A stretch of 64,000 nt of DNA from Cymbidium sinense (lineage: Eukaryota > Streptophyta > Magnoliopsida > Asparagales > Orchidaceae): NCBI GenBank assembly GCA_021442155.1, contig CM038228.1:81163095-81227094 (forward strand), given 5' to 3'. The notes under the pieces were generated by a model. The model searched no databases. It was not told where the DNA came from and saw only the letters and a program-made list of their open reading frames with translations. The position numbers were made by a program, and so were the translations under genes. Below are positions 31,561-44,879 of the stretch, one piece after another. How positions within the stretch are numbered: the stretch's first letter is position 1; every line of letters starts with the position of its first letter.

Positions 31561-34500
31561 GTGTAGGCAAGATACGAACTCAAGATTTTGATAATAACTT
31601 TCAATTTCCTAACTAAACGGACTAATTCCACTTATATACCATAAAAGTTCAATTTAGTATTATATGATCTTTTACTAGCCTTGGTTGCCCCACTTACTGT
31701 CAAGATCGACTCTATTTGTAGGCCATTATTATTATTGTTTAATCATTTTTTAGAATAGTGAGCGATAAATTATATTATATGTTGTTCGAATTTATGATCG
31801 TCAAGAAATAACTTTCTCCTCTAATCATTATAGCATAGATTCATTCATGATTGCTTCTTGTTCATTTTGACCCGATAAGGGAATCTATACATTTTTCTAG
31901 CAATCTTTGAGTTTAGTTAGCAACATTCTAGTGGTTATTCTCGGACAACGCTTGAGTTCTTGATATCATTGGTCTAGCAGTTTAATAATCGGTTATGTTG
32001 GCGAGCTTATTAGTCTGCACCTTACAAACAGGAGAAATGTTATAGTCCCTGAAGGAATATATATTTAATATTATTCTTTTATTCTCAGTCCATGAATATA
32101 TGTGAGTGAAAGAGAGAAAGAGGGCATTAAATTTGCATCATCTTTAGATAAAAAAATTGAAAAAAATATTATAAATGTGAATTTATTTTGGGAGTGAAAC
32201 ATTAACCTATCAGCAGAATGTGAATCTTCTACCAAATCAAAGTTTTTAAAATTATTATCATTAATCATTGAGAAAATTTCAAGTTTCTGCAAGTAGTCTG
32301 CATTAGAATGTAGATGTGTGGGTCTATCTAGAGATAGTATTTAGAATAATTTGATGATTTTTATAGCAACTCTGTCTTGGAAATATGCTTAATGGGGAAG
32401 AGAATGGCACATCCTTCTCTAAATTTAGATATTAAATGTTGTTTAATTTTGAAGTGAGGATGTGCAGTACTTTAGTTTAGTATATTGTTAATTGCATTGC
32501 AGTGTTAGAAGTGAGAACCCATTGGGTTTTTGACGACTTAACTTCATGGTAGACTAAGACTCCAGTTGTCTTTGATGATGATTTGAAATCTCCATGTTTT
32601 GTTGGAGTGATAAAAGGCTGGGTTATCGAAATTATATATTATTGTCCTATGGTTGATAACATAAGGATATTGCTCCTAAAGGAAATAAAATGGGTTCAAA
32701 CACTCAACTGATAGACAGTCTTTACTTTGTTTTACTATATTATTCTTTTCTATTATTTATATGACAATAAGCCCTTGAAAAAAAAAATCTCTAGTGAGGA
32801 ATCTGTTCAACATTATGTATCATTTGTGTTTTCTAAATTAGCATGCCTTCTATTTACCCACATGAGGTCTATATACTAAGGAATCCTCTTGGACTTGTGA
32901 ATAAAGTGGCCATCCTATATTGTTGTGTCCTACTAGAGTCCATACAATGATAGGCCCTTGTAGTGACTTTTAATTAGTGAAGCCTTAACATGGCTGTATT
33001 TAATAACTACTTAAACATCATAAAGTGGGTGGCTTTAAATTCATAGCAAAGAAGGTTTTAAGCAAAAATTTATGATCATCCCACTAGAGGGATTCACATT
33101 GAAGATGAAGGACTTCTTTTTGAGATTCCTCTAATTGACATATACAACCCTCTAAAGATACATCAGCACTACCTTCATTAGTAGCCTTGTGGAAGCTTGA
33201 ACTTGTTATAGGAATGCCTCATTGAATGATAGAATGTTAGGGAATTTCTAGTGCACTCTTGTATAGCATTGAGTGTCATCCTATGCTTCCAAGTTGTTAT
33301 GCCCTCCAAGGGTTTTTAAATAGGCTTAGTTTAGGCCAACTAGTTGTCCTATCCTTATAAAGACTTTCTAATAAGTATCTTATTCAACGCTAATTATCCT
33401 CGCGGACTTCTAAATTGTTACATCCTAAATTTTTTTAAATATATTGAGATTTTTTGCATGCTGCTTTATCTCCTTATGTTCATATATTATGGAGCTCTCT
33501 TAAGGACTCGTTGATGAAAACCTTATCTAGTATTAGGTACTCTTCAAGGCTTTTAATTTGCCATACTTTCCAAGTGTTTTTAGATTATGGATCCCTCTAG
33601 GGGACTTTAATCATGATATGGTGGAAAATAAATTTTAGCATGACAAATAGGTCTTTTATGGGTGTCCTCAAATTGTGTAGCCCTAATGTGCTACTATTTG
33701 CAGGTGAGGCAAATTCTATCATCAATTGATGGAATTATTTATCAAATATCTTCTTATAGGAGTTGAAGGATTTGATTGTTATTGTCTTTCATTCAATACT
33801 AGATTATGACCCTTGATTAAAGCAATGATTTTCTAATTAATGGGTATTGGGACAAGTGACTAAATTATTAGAGATATTATGTCTGTTAAACATTAGATTG
33901 TAATTTGTAAAATTTATGCTGGTGAGAATTTTTACTTAAGATGGGGGCAATATAAAACTTGTGTCTATAGAATGTGCATTTTTTTTATCTTAAGATTATA
34001 TAAAGATGCATACATATATAATTAAAATAAGAATTATAAGAAAAGTAAGAATTTTTTTTGTAAAAATCTCATTGAGAAAAAAATCACTGGGCCTGATAAA
34101 GAAAATAATCTATATGTACAAAAAAAAATATTGAAGTATGATTTATTTTAACAAAAAGGGTAAGATGATGGTTGACAACTAACAAAATTAGTTTGACAGT
34201 GGTGGTCATCCACATTAATTAACAACTAGTAGTAAAAGTTGAGAGCAAGTCAGATGAAAGAATCTTTTTAGGTTATTCATTGACTAGTAGATCTATAGAG
34301 TTTACAATAGAAGAAAGATCGTAGAAGAATGTAAGAAAAAACAAGTGAAAGTGTCGAGCAATAAAATTGTGGTATCAAAAAAATGAAAGATGGGTATGAG
34401 CATCAACATCGAGAAAGGATTATGATGATGGCTACTGGAGGTGATCTCCAACATCAATCTATGTTGGTAATGATCATTGACATTGATCATTATTGGTAGT

Positions 34501-35061
34501 GATTATTAGTATTGATCATCAAACATGCATATAGGAATGTTCAATCTATAAGCTCTCTCCCATTTACAATTTATTTAGAGATTTCTTGAGTGTTATTTTA
34601 ATTATTTTTGCCAGTATCTCATAAATTTCATCAAACAATTCATTTTAATCCTCTAAATCATGCAATGCCTTTAGCCATTAAATATCTTAGCAACATTAGA
34701 ATTAATCAATCTTAAGTTCTTTGGATTTATCCTATTAAGACATTCATTTTTGAAATAAGCATATAAGATTTGGATATTGTTTGGTCCCCCAAATGACATC
34801 ATGTGCTTTTAGTTTTACTTTTGAGTGCTTGATTTAGCTCCATTTGAACGTGGATCAAAATATTTTTGGTGTCATTGGGTTTAACTAATTAAAATTTTGA
34901 TTATCATTTAGGTGTGTTGAAATCAGAGTATAGATGGTCCCAACATCAATCTTTAGATTTTTTTTTTTTAATTTACATAATTGCGTAAAAATGCATGCTT
35001 TATTGGAAAGATTTTATGATGATGCATCAATTTTATTTTTAAGTATGTCTAAAATTCTATA

Positions 35062-35064
<3 letters not shown>
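31561..35064. other. No gene recognised
   Basis: Scanned on both strands. Short frames at 32071-32292 and 34302-34490 (minus) have no family features. Around 34440-34520 short GATCATTGA/TTGATCAT words recur. The stretch from 32500 to 33900 looks like eroded repeat sequence without diagnostic domains. Confidence 0.5.

Positions 35065-35136
<72 letters not shown>
35065..35136. repeat. (TA)n microsatellite
   Basis: About 36 uninterrupted TA dinucleotides. Confidence 0.97.
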
Positions 35137-35140
<4 letters not shown>

Positions 35141-35811
35141 GAAAAGGTTTAGAAGTTGAAAAACTTTTAATTTTGAGTATGTTTTTAAGGACTTTGATAC
35201 TAGTTGGAGACTAAGGGCGAGGAGTTTGTCCAGAAAAGAAAAGTAAAAATAGTTAGATTAGTTTAGCTTTCAAAGAAAAAGTAGTTGAAGGTTCATCCTC
35301 TTTTAAGAAGCTTACAATCCCTCCTTTTGTTGTCATTATATAAGAACTTGGTTCGACAACTTTTATATGTCCATCTACTAGAAAAATAATTATTGATCAT
35401 AAATCCTTTGCTATTGTTATGTTGAATGTAAATATTATTTGTAGTAATTTTTGGTTGATTAATGCAGATCACTTCTCCATAAGTTAAAATGTGTAAAGAA
35501 ATCAATGTAGGTCCAATTAAAGAACAAACATCTGATGTCAAAAAAAGAAACCAGTTGTATCATGATAATTGAATTCAACCAAGTGATTCATGAACCAAGA
35601 GTCAGAGTATGTGTAGTAGTTAATTGATAAATCGAGGATAAGGGTCATCCAAGTCATTGCTGATGAGTAGAGAGTTGTTAACTATTTATGATGAATTGAG
35701 AATAGAAGTTAGACCAAAAACTATCATTGAGAGTATATTTGTGACACTTTATCTTGAATAAATCATTGTTTCAATCTTATTAATAAATCATTATTAAGAT
35801 TTATAAAAATT

Positions 35812-36428
35812 ATTGGAAAAAGAATGCACCAAAATAATTTTAAAGAATTTGGAGCAAAACTTATAACATAAATAATTAATATAAAATGCACAAAGAACAT
35901 CATATTTTATTGGGAAAACCCAAGAACAAGAAAAATCATAGAACCATACCACACCAAGAAATTCATTATGAAGAAAAATTAAGGAGAATTATTGAAATCA
36001 CATTTCACTCAACCCTCGTTATAGAAAATTGCACAAACGAGCCAACGGCTCTATCATTCTACTCTTATATATTGGTTTTAATGCCATGACACTGGTCTCA
36101 CTATCTTCCGGCTTTAGTGTCCGGATTCTAGTAGCCTTCTGGTGCGATCTCACAAATCCTAACATTATGACACTAACATCTTAGCACTATGGTGTTGCCT
36201 TTTCTATCTTAAAAGTCAAATACTTCATATCATAGCGTCGAGGTGCTATATACTAGAAAAGTTTTTTTTTGGGCCATCGCCCTCGAACCATCGAACAAGA
36301 GGCGTGTTGCCCCTTGCAACCTCTAGTGAGCTTACTACTTAGCTCGATTGGTGAAATTGAGAGTAGTCGATAATACATTCCAATTGATCGACATAATTAG
36401 TCTCCATGAACAAAATAATAATTTCTCA
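35812..36428 (-). repeat. Left (3') copia LTR
   Basis: Similar to 55725-56540 (AAAAAGAATG, CAAAACTTATAACATAA, CTCGATTGGTGAAATTGA-type blocks) and, in inverse orientation, to 18309-19078. In sense it opens TGAGAAATTATTATTTTG. The open frame at 35886-36089 falls inside it and is not a gene. Confidence 0.8.
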
Positions 36429-36479
36429 CTTAAAGATTGATTGCAATTATTACTCCCGCTCTTCCTCCAAATCTACAAT

Positions 36480-37406
36480 ATTCATTGTAGAGTGTTAACA
36501 ACAACTAAATGTTTCTCAACTGTCACTGCCTTCGTCAATATGTTTACATAATTCTAAGTTGTGTATCTTCTCTAAAGAAAATTGATTATCTTTTAGAGGT
36601 GAAAGAATGAAATGATATCTTAGCTCGATGTATTTTGCTTTAGCATGAAATGCAATTTTTGGCTAGATGAATATCACTCATACTTTCATTATGAAGTTTG
36701 TCATTTCTTACCCCATGAAATTTGGTAGACAAAGTATTTCCTTGCTAGCCTTTTATAGCAATATACTTAGCTTCTATGGTTAAGAGAGCAATAATCTTCT
36801 ATAACTTGAAGATCCTACTCTTTGATGTATTTCATAAAGTGAAGATATAACATGTTGTGATCCTCCTACTATTAATGTCCCTTGCAAGATCAAAATTTAT
36901 ATATCCCTGTAGTTTATTCTTTGCACTTCCAAAGCAAAGTGTTTTGTTACTCTCTCTCAAGTATCTAAGAATTCACTTAATAGCCTCCCAATGATGTTTG
37001 TTTGGATTATTGATGTATCTGCTGACCACTCCCACTGCTTATACAATATTTGATCTTTTACAAATCATGTCATATATCAAACTTCCAATAGCTAAAACAT
37101 ATGAGGATCTCTTCATTTGTTCTTGCTCAGCTTCAAACTTAGGTGATTGCTCTTTGGATAGTCAAAAGTCACTAGTCAAGGGGATGCAAATTGGTTTTAC
37201 TTCACTCATGTTGATTCTCTGATGTACTTTTTCAACATATTTAGCTTGAGACAATTCAATGTTTTTGCACTCATATCCCCATTGATTCTCAAATTGAGTA
37301 GTTTCTTAGTCTGACTTAAATCTTTCATTTCAAACTCCTTTGATAGCTACTCATTCAGGTCTTTAATCTTGTTTATATCTAATCTTGTAATCAACATAGC
37401 ATCTAC

Positions 37407-37481
<75 letters not shown>

Positions 37482-37620
37482 AATATACTTATATATATAT
37501 ATATATATATTACACTTATACCGTGTACCTATCTAATATAAATTTATCAAATCTTATGTACCATTGTCTTAGTGCCTACTTCAACTTAATGTGGTATTTA
37601 GTTTCGGTTCAAGCATATGG
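36480..37620 (-). pseudogene. Ty1/copia RT and RNase H relic
   Basis: Minus-strand, broken frames. RNase H: ALLTIEAKYIAIKG near 36765, DIHLAKN near 36670, and INNPNKHHWEAIK near 36995, followed by ILRYLRESNKTL. RT end: KRSSYVLAIGSLIYDMICKR near 37070, LSKEFEMKDLSQTKKLL near 37320, and CVDAMLI next to the TA tract (catalytic region with DD changed to DA). RQWYKRFD-like codons lie near 37560 beyond the tract. Many stops are present. Confidence 0.85.
37410..37511. repeat. (TA)n microsatellites inside the copia RT
   Basis: A pure TA run at 37410-37479 and a second at about 37489-37511, separated by CAAATATACTT. They sit exactly where the RT catalytic box should be, between the RQWYKRFD and LSKEFEMKD blocks. 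Confidence 0.95.
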
Positions 37621-39107
37621 GGATGAAGATCGAGGGTACTTATTGAGGTGATTAATGCATTGAGAATAGTATCTTATCTCGAAAGATAGAAGTTACCATA
37701 CATGAGCACCTAATAAGGACTCTAAGGCATGATGGGTCTTGAATGTAGATTTTTTCACTTTATATGAATAAAGTAGAGTTTATTTTGACCGTTCTAAAGT
37801 TCCTATGGGGCAAGCTCCATGGATTAGTGAATCTCTTAAGAATACTCTCGATTAAAGTAGGCGATTGTTATCTCTAAAGAATTCAAAAAATTTGACTATC
37901 AATAAATTTGTTATATTTTAGAAAATCAAGTGGGATGGATAAAAAAGGAAAGAGTTATTATCGAAACCAAATAAGATGAGTACAATCTATTATATGGTTA
38001 GGCTTTATATATTTGAAATTGATGAGGTTTATTTATTTCAGCTAAAATTTTATTAGATTGTTAGGGCTTATAATCCATCAACACAAGATTGTAGAAATAC
38101 TGAAGATGTTAGGATTTATACTTGTAGTCTGCAAGAAACAACAACCATATATCCTAAATATAGAGAGCTTTGACGAGGGCCAAAACACGACCTAAATTTA
38201 AGGCGAAAGTGGTATATGATTTACCTCCTCAAGAGAGTAAACCACATTGGACTTATTTTATGGGTGGCCGACTGACTCATCCTACACTTTAAATTTTATG
38301 TAGTCATATTTTTTGCAAGATGGTTAGGTTGTTATTATTTAGAAAGAAATTAAGTCCTTAAACCCTCCGCTAGAGCATGATGGGTATAAACTTAATCTAA
38401 TACAAATTTTTATCAAATTTCATTTTGACACGGGCTATAGGATTTTGTAAGCCTAAATGTATGGGAAGTTGATTATGGGTCAAATCAAAAGGGAAAGAGG
38501 TGTTCTTTCATCATTGGCTCTCAAAGGTTAAGCCTTTGCTATCTGGCAAAGATGGAAGCCCTCCCTTAACAAGAGTGAAATAAGATGATTATGCATGATA
38601 TTAAACATATAATATCCAGTTAAGGAGTTGTTAAATATTTTATTATCTTGATTTAATGTCCAAGCTTTTATAGAGTTATGAGTTATTTTAGAGGTTTAGT
38701 TATGAGTTGTTAATTTGGGTAAAAAATTAATTTTTTCTTAGCCTAATCATCGCATCATACAACAATCATCAATCATAAATAAACTATGGAAAGACATATT
38801 TTTTAATGCAAACTAAACAAAATATTAAATAATTTTATGAAGCTATCTTAAAAGAATAAAAGGTTGATGATCAGATCTGGTTACCCGAAAAAAGAAATAT
38901 AATAGTAGCGAACTCTACCCTTATACAACCCATTATAAGAGAATAATTACAAATCTGAGTGTTTAATGTTATGGGGTCTTCATTCTTCATTCTTCATCTC
39001 TTCATCTTTCATTTCTTCATCTAATTTGTTCTATTTCTTTCTTCCTTTTTAATTTGGATGTGCTCCAAAGGCATCACATGGTTCATAAGACTTGATCTTA
39101 TAATCAA
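37621..39107. other. Unassigned sequence between copia relic and giant repeat
   Basis: By position this should hold copia integrase C-terminus and RT N-terminus, but I recognise neither on the minus strand. It may be another insertion. A TCATCT/CATTCTTC run is present near 38975-39025. Confidence 0.4.
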
Positions 39108-40039
39108 TGCTCATCCTAATCCCCATAACACTTATTCTAATCCTAATGCAATTAAAAGAAAAAAGTAAATCTAAAACCGCAAAATAAATAAATAAACATC
39201 AACAACTCAAGCAGTTATATGAATAATTTGGACTGAGCACCCTGTATATGGGTAATCAAGCTCACCTGTCATAACTTGGATTATGCTTAGATAAGCAACA
39301 CATAAAATATTTATATTTTTTATTACTACCCCCAAGCTCCCAACATAAAATATGATTAGATTAATATCTAATATCTAGACTACATACACCCAACATCTAG
39401 TCTACAACAAAACATTACAAAAGCATACATCAAACCATACACTTTAACATAAAGCTAGAAGTAGTGACTTAATCTAATGTGTGTGCATTAAGGTTTGTGC
39501 GATATGTCCTAACTAGGCTTTAGAGTTGTAATTTGCTAAGTGTGAGGATTTAATTTATAAAGGGTTGATTTCTCTTTAAGTGATTTAATTGATTTGAAAA
39601 TTTTACTTAATATTTTCTTTTATTTCATCTATACTTACTTAACTAAGTGTTATAAAGAGAAGAAAGAGATGCAACCTCTCTTTCATCCCTATCTTAAGTC
39701 ACTTCTAAAATAAGTTAATTAATCAATTTCTTTTAGTGAATAACTTATTATATGTTTTAATTAATCTTAAGTTTAGGTTCACTCTAAATGACATTATTCA
39801 ATAAATATATTTTAAGATTAATTTGAATGAATTACTATCACATAATACATATTTATTCATTTCTTTACATATGTATATCATGCATATGATTAAATCCAAG
39901 CATACCTATACATATAATGTATGTCTTAGCACACTTAAATGATGAATGCAAAGAAGTGTATTTGGAATTTAAATATTTCATTTGATTGAGAATTATGAAT
40001 GCATGTCTTTTTTTAATAGAAAGAGAGATTTTTCATCCA

Positions 40040-40430
40040 TAGCTAAGTATACATATGTATAAAAGTTTAAGTGAGCATCGCTATTGTTTACACCGGGGTA
40101 AGGTACAATCTACTTAGAGTTCTTAAAGCCTCAGCCCAGATGTGGACTAATATACCACTTTTCTTATGTATATATAGATGTATAAGCAACCATAAGAATA
40201 GAAAAACTAGCAAAAGCTGTATTTGATTTATGATTTTTATTCATTGGTCATATCATACATACATATGTATAAGAGTTTTAAGTGAGTACGATGTCATTGT
40301 TCTACTCCATGGGCGTAATGTACAAAACCTACTTAGGGCTACTTAAAGCCTCGCAGCCCCGGGATGTCCAGACTAATATATTATTTTTCTCAGATACATG
40401 TGAATGTACAAAAAGAACTACAAGAATGAG
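40040..40430. repeat. ~213-base tandem duplication inside the left arm
   Basis: ACATATGTATAA.AGTTTTAAGTGAG, then AAAGCCTC.GC.CC and GACTAATATA, occurs twice about 213 bases apart (near 40050 and 40262). The right arm shows a similar doublet near 48590-48900. Confidence 0.75.
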
Positions 40431-42130
40431 AAGTCATGCAAGAAGTTATATTTGATTTGATTATATGATTTATATATGTGATATGAAATTCTTCCTAAGT
40501 CTTAGCATGGGGATGCATAGGAGTAGATTTAAATAAATGTTGTGTTCTTTTCAAATGAATTATACATTTATAAATCCTATGCAAATCCATATAAACTAAG
40601 GAAAGAGTGCTTTATATTGCATATCTTATATTATCAATATATACAAACTTATAGATATTTGTAATTAACATCACTCCATATATTATAATTGATTTATGAG
40701 CTTTTGAAGATAACTTTTGATTTAATAGTAATAATAGCCACACCTACTTTTAATTTAAATCAATATATGCAATTTGACATAAAGAAATCATTTCATTTAG
40801 TTAATTTTAAAAGAAATGAATGCATGATTATGAATGGAAAACAACATTTAACATGATTGGAAAAAAATAAAGGAATATAAGCTCATGATCTCATTCATTC
40901 CAATTAATTCCTAAGAACAATCATATTAAATAAGGCTATTTAAAATAAATCAAAATTCTTTAATGACATTTTTAATTTTGAGTTTGATTTGATTTAGGAA
41001 ATGAAAGAGGTTTGGTAATCCTAATCTCATTTTCCATGTGTGAGTTAATTTGGTTTAATGAAGAAGTAATTAAGTTGATTTTATGGTTTAATTAGATTAG
41101 GGTGTGAATTAAGCTAATTAATTAACTTTTACTTACATCATCTTAAGTTAATTAACTAATTAATGATATGATATGCAATCAGAAAAATAAATTTATAATG
41201 CTCTAAGAAAAAAAGGGACTAATGCAATTAGCTCATGATTAATAGTTAATTAGGTTTAAGGATCTCACTTTACTTTGATGGTTTTCTACATGTGAGCTAA
41301 CCATAAGTTCATTATCTCCACTTTGGATTATTGAACACCAAAAGAGCTACCCAAGATTAATTAAGGGTTGCTTAGGTGTGAAGTGAATTTTCGATTGAGT
41401 TAATCAAGCTTATTAATTAATTGATTGAATTCTTTGATTATGTTTTGATTATAATGATGAAATTAACTTAAGGAAATGGATCAAGGACAAGACCTCAATC
41501 CTTAACCCCTAAGTCACTTCAAACACTCAATTAGGCTCTGATTTTTATCTTGGAGATTAATTAATTAATTAAGTAATTAATTACCTCATTAATCATTAAC
41601 TAATCAAATTCCAAAAGTGAAGAAAACTTAGAAAATGAATTAGGAAAAGTATCCCAACCACATTCCCTAAGCTCCCTTACTATTCAACAGAGGTAATTAA
41701 GTTTAAATAATTAATCCAATCACTATTCATTCACTAATTATCACTAATTAAATTTAAAAAATGATCAAGGCTTAATCAATTGATTTTCCTAATTAAGCAA
41801 CCAATAAAATCCCATAAAAATGGGAGAGGTAGGTCATCCTCCCAAACATCCATAAAAGTTAGAGATCAATTTTGATGATTAAAGAATAATTAAACTAATT
41901 ATATTTTCAATTAAACCTTAATTACAAAATCACTTTGTTCAAAATCAATTAATAGTAATTTTCTTAGATTATACTTTGAAATATCTTTAAAATGAGCCTA
42001 AGTTTGTATTTTTTAGATTTTTCTAAGATTAGTTATGATTTTTAGAACTTTCAAGCTTAAAAATAGATTAATTAGGCCTAATTAAAGCCTTTATTCCGTC
42101 GAGCCACCTGGTGGCTGACGCGGCATGCTT

Positions 42131-42162
42131 TCCACGTGGCGCGATGGGAGTGGCTATTTAAG
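42131..42162 (+). promoter_or_regulatory. G-box and TATA-like box in the left arm
   Basis: TCCACGTGGC (perfect G-box CACGTG at 42133-42138) is followed 15 bases later by CTATTTAAG at 42154-42162. The right arm has the same layout with CCATGTGGC and CTATTTAAG at 50491-50499. The block in front of it (GCCAC.TGG..GCTG) is also conserved between the arms. If used, transcription would run on the plus strand through the arm. The box is a good but unproven plant core promoter. Confidence 0.4.
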
Positions 42163-43339
42163 TTATCACATTTGAAGGCTGACTCGGATGGCGTGGACGC
42201 GGTAACTCCGTGACTCGTCCGATCTAAAGATCGGATGCCACGACTAAATGTGCGATTTTGAAGTGGAAAAGAGAGGTTCTACGTGTGATCAAATCAGGAC
42301 TGTTCATTCCGATCATGTGGAATGGACGGTCCGTGATATATCTTCTCTTGAGCGGCGAGCGACGAATATCGTCCGTCGATTGTGATCGGGGATGGAGATG
42401 AAATTGATCCCACACATTCGGGGAAGCATAACTAACAAACAAATCTAACAGTGGAAATCACACAAGACGCAAGTTTCCTTTACAAAGGGCCAACCTATTT
42501 TGAGCTAATGATTGGTTTTAATGGCATACCTCCGAGCTTGTGGGGTGATTCCAATTGAGGAAGCTTCATTTGGCGAAGCTCTGAGCATGAGCCTTTGATT
42601 TGGTGTAGTTTTCTAAGACCAACCCACGTAAATGGAAATCGAACTCCACCCTCCAACCGTCGAAGCTTGGAAAATGATTCTTGACTTTGGTCCAAGGATG
42701 GTGTGTACAAAATTAATTGCACTTTTTGCAAAATTGCAAAATGGGAATCACTAGTTTTCCATATTTGGTTTCATGTAAAATCAAAATGGGGATTTTGGGA
42801 GCTCGAGAAATGCAAGGGGAAGCTCAGGACCTCTCTTGTAGGGTTAAATCGAGTCTCTATGAGTTTGAGTGAGAATGAAGGGGGTTATTCCTTCCTTTCT
42901 TGGCTTGGACGGTGGTGATGGTTTTTGAGTGGATCAATGGCAGATGGGGAGCTCAACAATTTGGGTAGAGAATCATTCCACTTGGCCTCACATGAGTGGA
43001 GGAAGGGTGGGAGGTCACCATGGAGTAGTGTCCTTGATGGTTTGAAATGCTCCAATGGGAATGGGGAGGTGATTTCTCCTCCTCATCAGTTATGGCCGAC
43101 CCAACCATCTTTGGGTCAGGTTAGCCATGGTCCTTGGTACCTAGGTGAACCTATGAATGGGTGTCAAGTGGCCAAGGGGAGGAAATGACCAAATATGCAT
43201 GTGTCTTATCTTATGGGATTCCCTAGACCTAAGGGCAAAGTAATCATTTGGCTATGAGTTTGATTTGGACAGATTTGGGATGGGTCAAAAGTGGGTTAGT
43301 CCAAATTTCAAGTGGTTTGGAGTTTGCTTAGTTTGTTTG

Positions 43340-43720
43340 GCTTGATTTGACCTTTTTAGGTCAAATTAGGTTAGGTTGGGTCAAGTTGACCAATTGGTCA
43401 AATTGGGTCAAACCAATGGTAGGGTCAAGTGCACATGACTATTTGGAGTATATTGGTGTCTTTTGTTTGATTCAATTTGCTTTGGATTTGATTATGGCTC
43501 ATTTGGGTTCATATAGGTCAAATGGGTTAAGTTGACCAATTTGACCAAATTGGGTTGGGTTAAGTGTTGAGTCAAGTTCAATTGGCAAATTGAAAATGAT
43601 TGTAGGCTTTATTTTGGTTTAATTTGAATTTTGGCCAATTTGACCCTTGAGGTCAATTTAGGATTTGGGTTAGAGTTGATCAATTGGCCAATTGGGCTCA
43701 ATTATGCTTTGGTCAAGTTC
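43340..43720. promoter_or_regulatory. Cluster of palindromic W-box words
   Basis: TTGACC and its complement GGTCAA occur at least twelve times in under 400 bases, several as inverted pairs: TTGACCTTTTTAGGTCAA, TTGACCAATTGGTCAA and TTGACCCTTGAGGTCAA. TTGAC(C/T) is the known core of the WRKY-factor site. The right arm has a similar cluster near 51690-52440. Binding is inferred only; the words may be a by-product of the local TTGG/GGTCAA low-complexity sequence. Confidence 0.4.
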
Positions 43721-44715
43721 AATAATTTGGGATGAACTTGAGCCATTGGTTGCAATCAATTTGGATCAAATCATGATTCCTTCATATTTTTAGTTGACTC
43801 ATGGGACAATTGAAATATAAATCTAATTACAAGTGGTTTGGAGCCAAATGAGTTATGAGTTTATAACAATTTCAAAATAAAATTTGGCATGGACTTCTTG
43901 GTTTGGTTTGGTTTCAATTGGGTTTGGTTTAGTTTGGTTTGACAATTTGATAATGATTAGAATGATTGAATCATGAAGAATCCATGAGTTTTGGGTTTGG
44001 GTATCTAGCCAAGTTGGAAGCTAAAAAAATTTTAATTTGATTTGGTTTGGTTTTGGTCATTTGAAATGAAGATTTAAATGATTCACAGAAAATCACTTGA
44101 ATTTGGTGATGAATTAACTTATGGAAGTCCATAAGGCTTAAGAAGGGTCTGATTTAGTTTGATTTATTTTAATTTGATTTGAGAGTTTGAACTTGGATTT
44201 AATTTATATTTTTTGAATATAAATGAAGGAATGATTGATTTATGAAGAAATTAACTAAATTTGATTTGGTGAGCATAAAGATGATTTATATGGCTTAAGA
44301 AATTTTGATTTGGGCTTCAATCGAGTTTGGAATTAATTTATGATTTTATTTTGATTTGAATTTGATAATTGAGAAAATCAATTGGATTGTGATTTGATTT
44401 GAATGGTTAGCTAAGTCCATAAAATGGAGTTTGAATTTAATCATGGGTTTTAATCATTTGATAATTGGATTTGATTTTAGTAATTTGATTTAAATTTTAT
44501 AAGTTTGGTTTGGAAAGAAGCAAGGATTTGAGTTTAGATTATAGAGTAGGAAAGTCCTCTTAAATTTGTATTCATATTAACTCTTTAAGTCTTTAGAGTT
44601 AAGTTTTTAATCATTAGAATTTCTTAAGATTAAGGAACTCTTAATATCATAAGAATCTTAGATCTATGATGAGAAAGTTGAGAGCTCACTCTAAGTAAAG
44701 GTGTGAAGAGCTATG

Positions 44716-44740
44716 TGGTGTGGCCCACACCATATGTGTT
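44716..44740. other. Perfect short palindrome beside the left arm
   Basis: GGTGTGGCCCACACC is a 7-base perfect inverted repeat with a 1-base centre, about ten bases past the left arm's end. Confidence 0.6.
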
Positions 44741-44879
44741 GTGACGATCACCGCGTCGATGTAAATACTAACATAAATCTACTCCTCAGATGTAAAATGT
44801 ATCAAGATCTTAGTGCAATGCAACTCCACCCATGCCAAGGTCATAAGAGAGGAAGAAGGATCCACTGAAGGATCAAGCA

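Larger units (their letters stand above)
39108..44707 (-). repeat. Left giant repeat arm (putative LTR)
   Basis: Starts TGCTCATCCTAATCCCCATAACACTT (right arm: TGTTCATCCTTAACCCCCATAACACTT) and ends near GAGAAAGTTGAGAGCTCACTC (right arm: GAGGAAGTTGAGAACTCACTC). Sampled stretches along both arms match in order at roughly three quarters of positions by eye. The first half is AT-rich, with a ~213-base internal duplication (about 40040-40430). The middle is GC-richer (42090-43190). The last part is G/T-rich with many TTGG and GGTCAA words. Short open frames at 42224-43535 have no family features and lack counterparts in the other arm. Confidence 0.75.

Noticed and set aside
35065..35136. TA tract as a regulatory or matrix-attachment site
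   Set aside because: A plain dinucleotide microsatellite; nothing supports a function.
42703..43188. Two plus-strand frames downstream of the TATA-like box
   Set aside because: Tempting as an LTR-encoded protein, but the right arm has no matching frame and the peptides have no family features.
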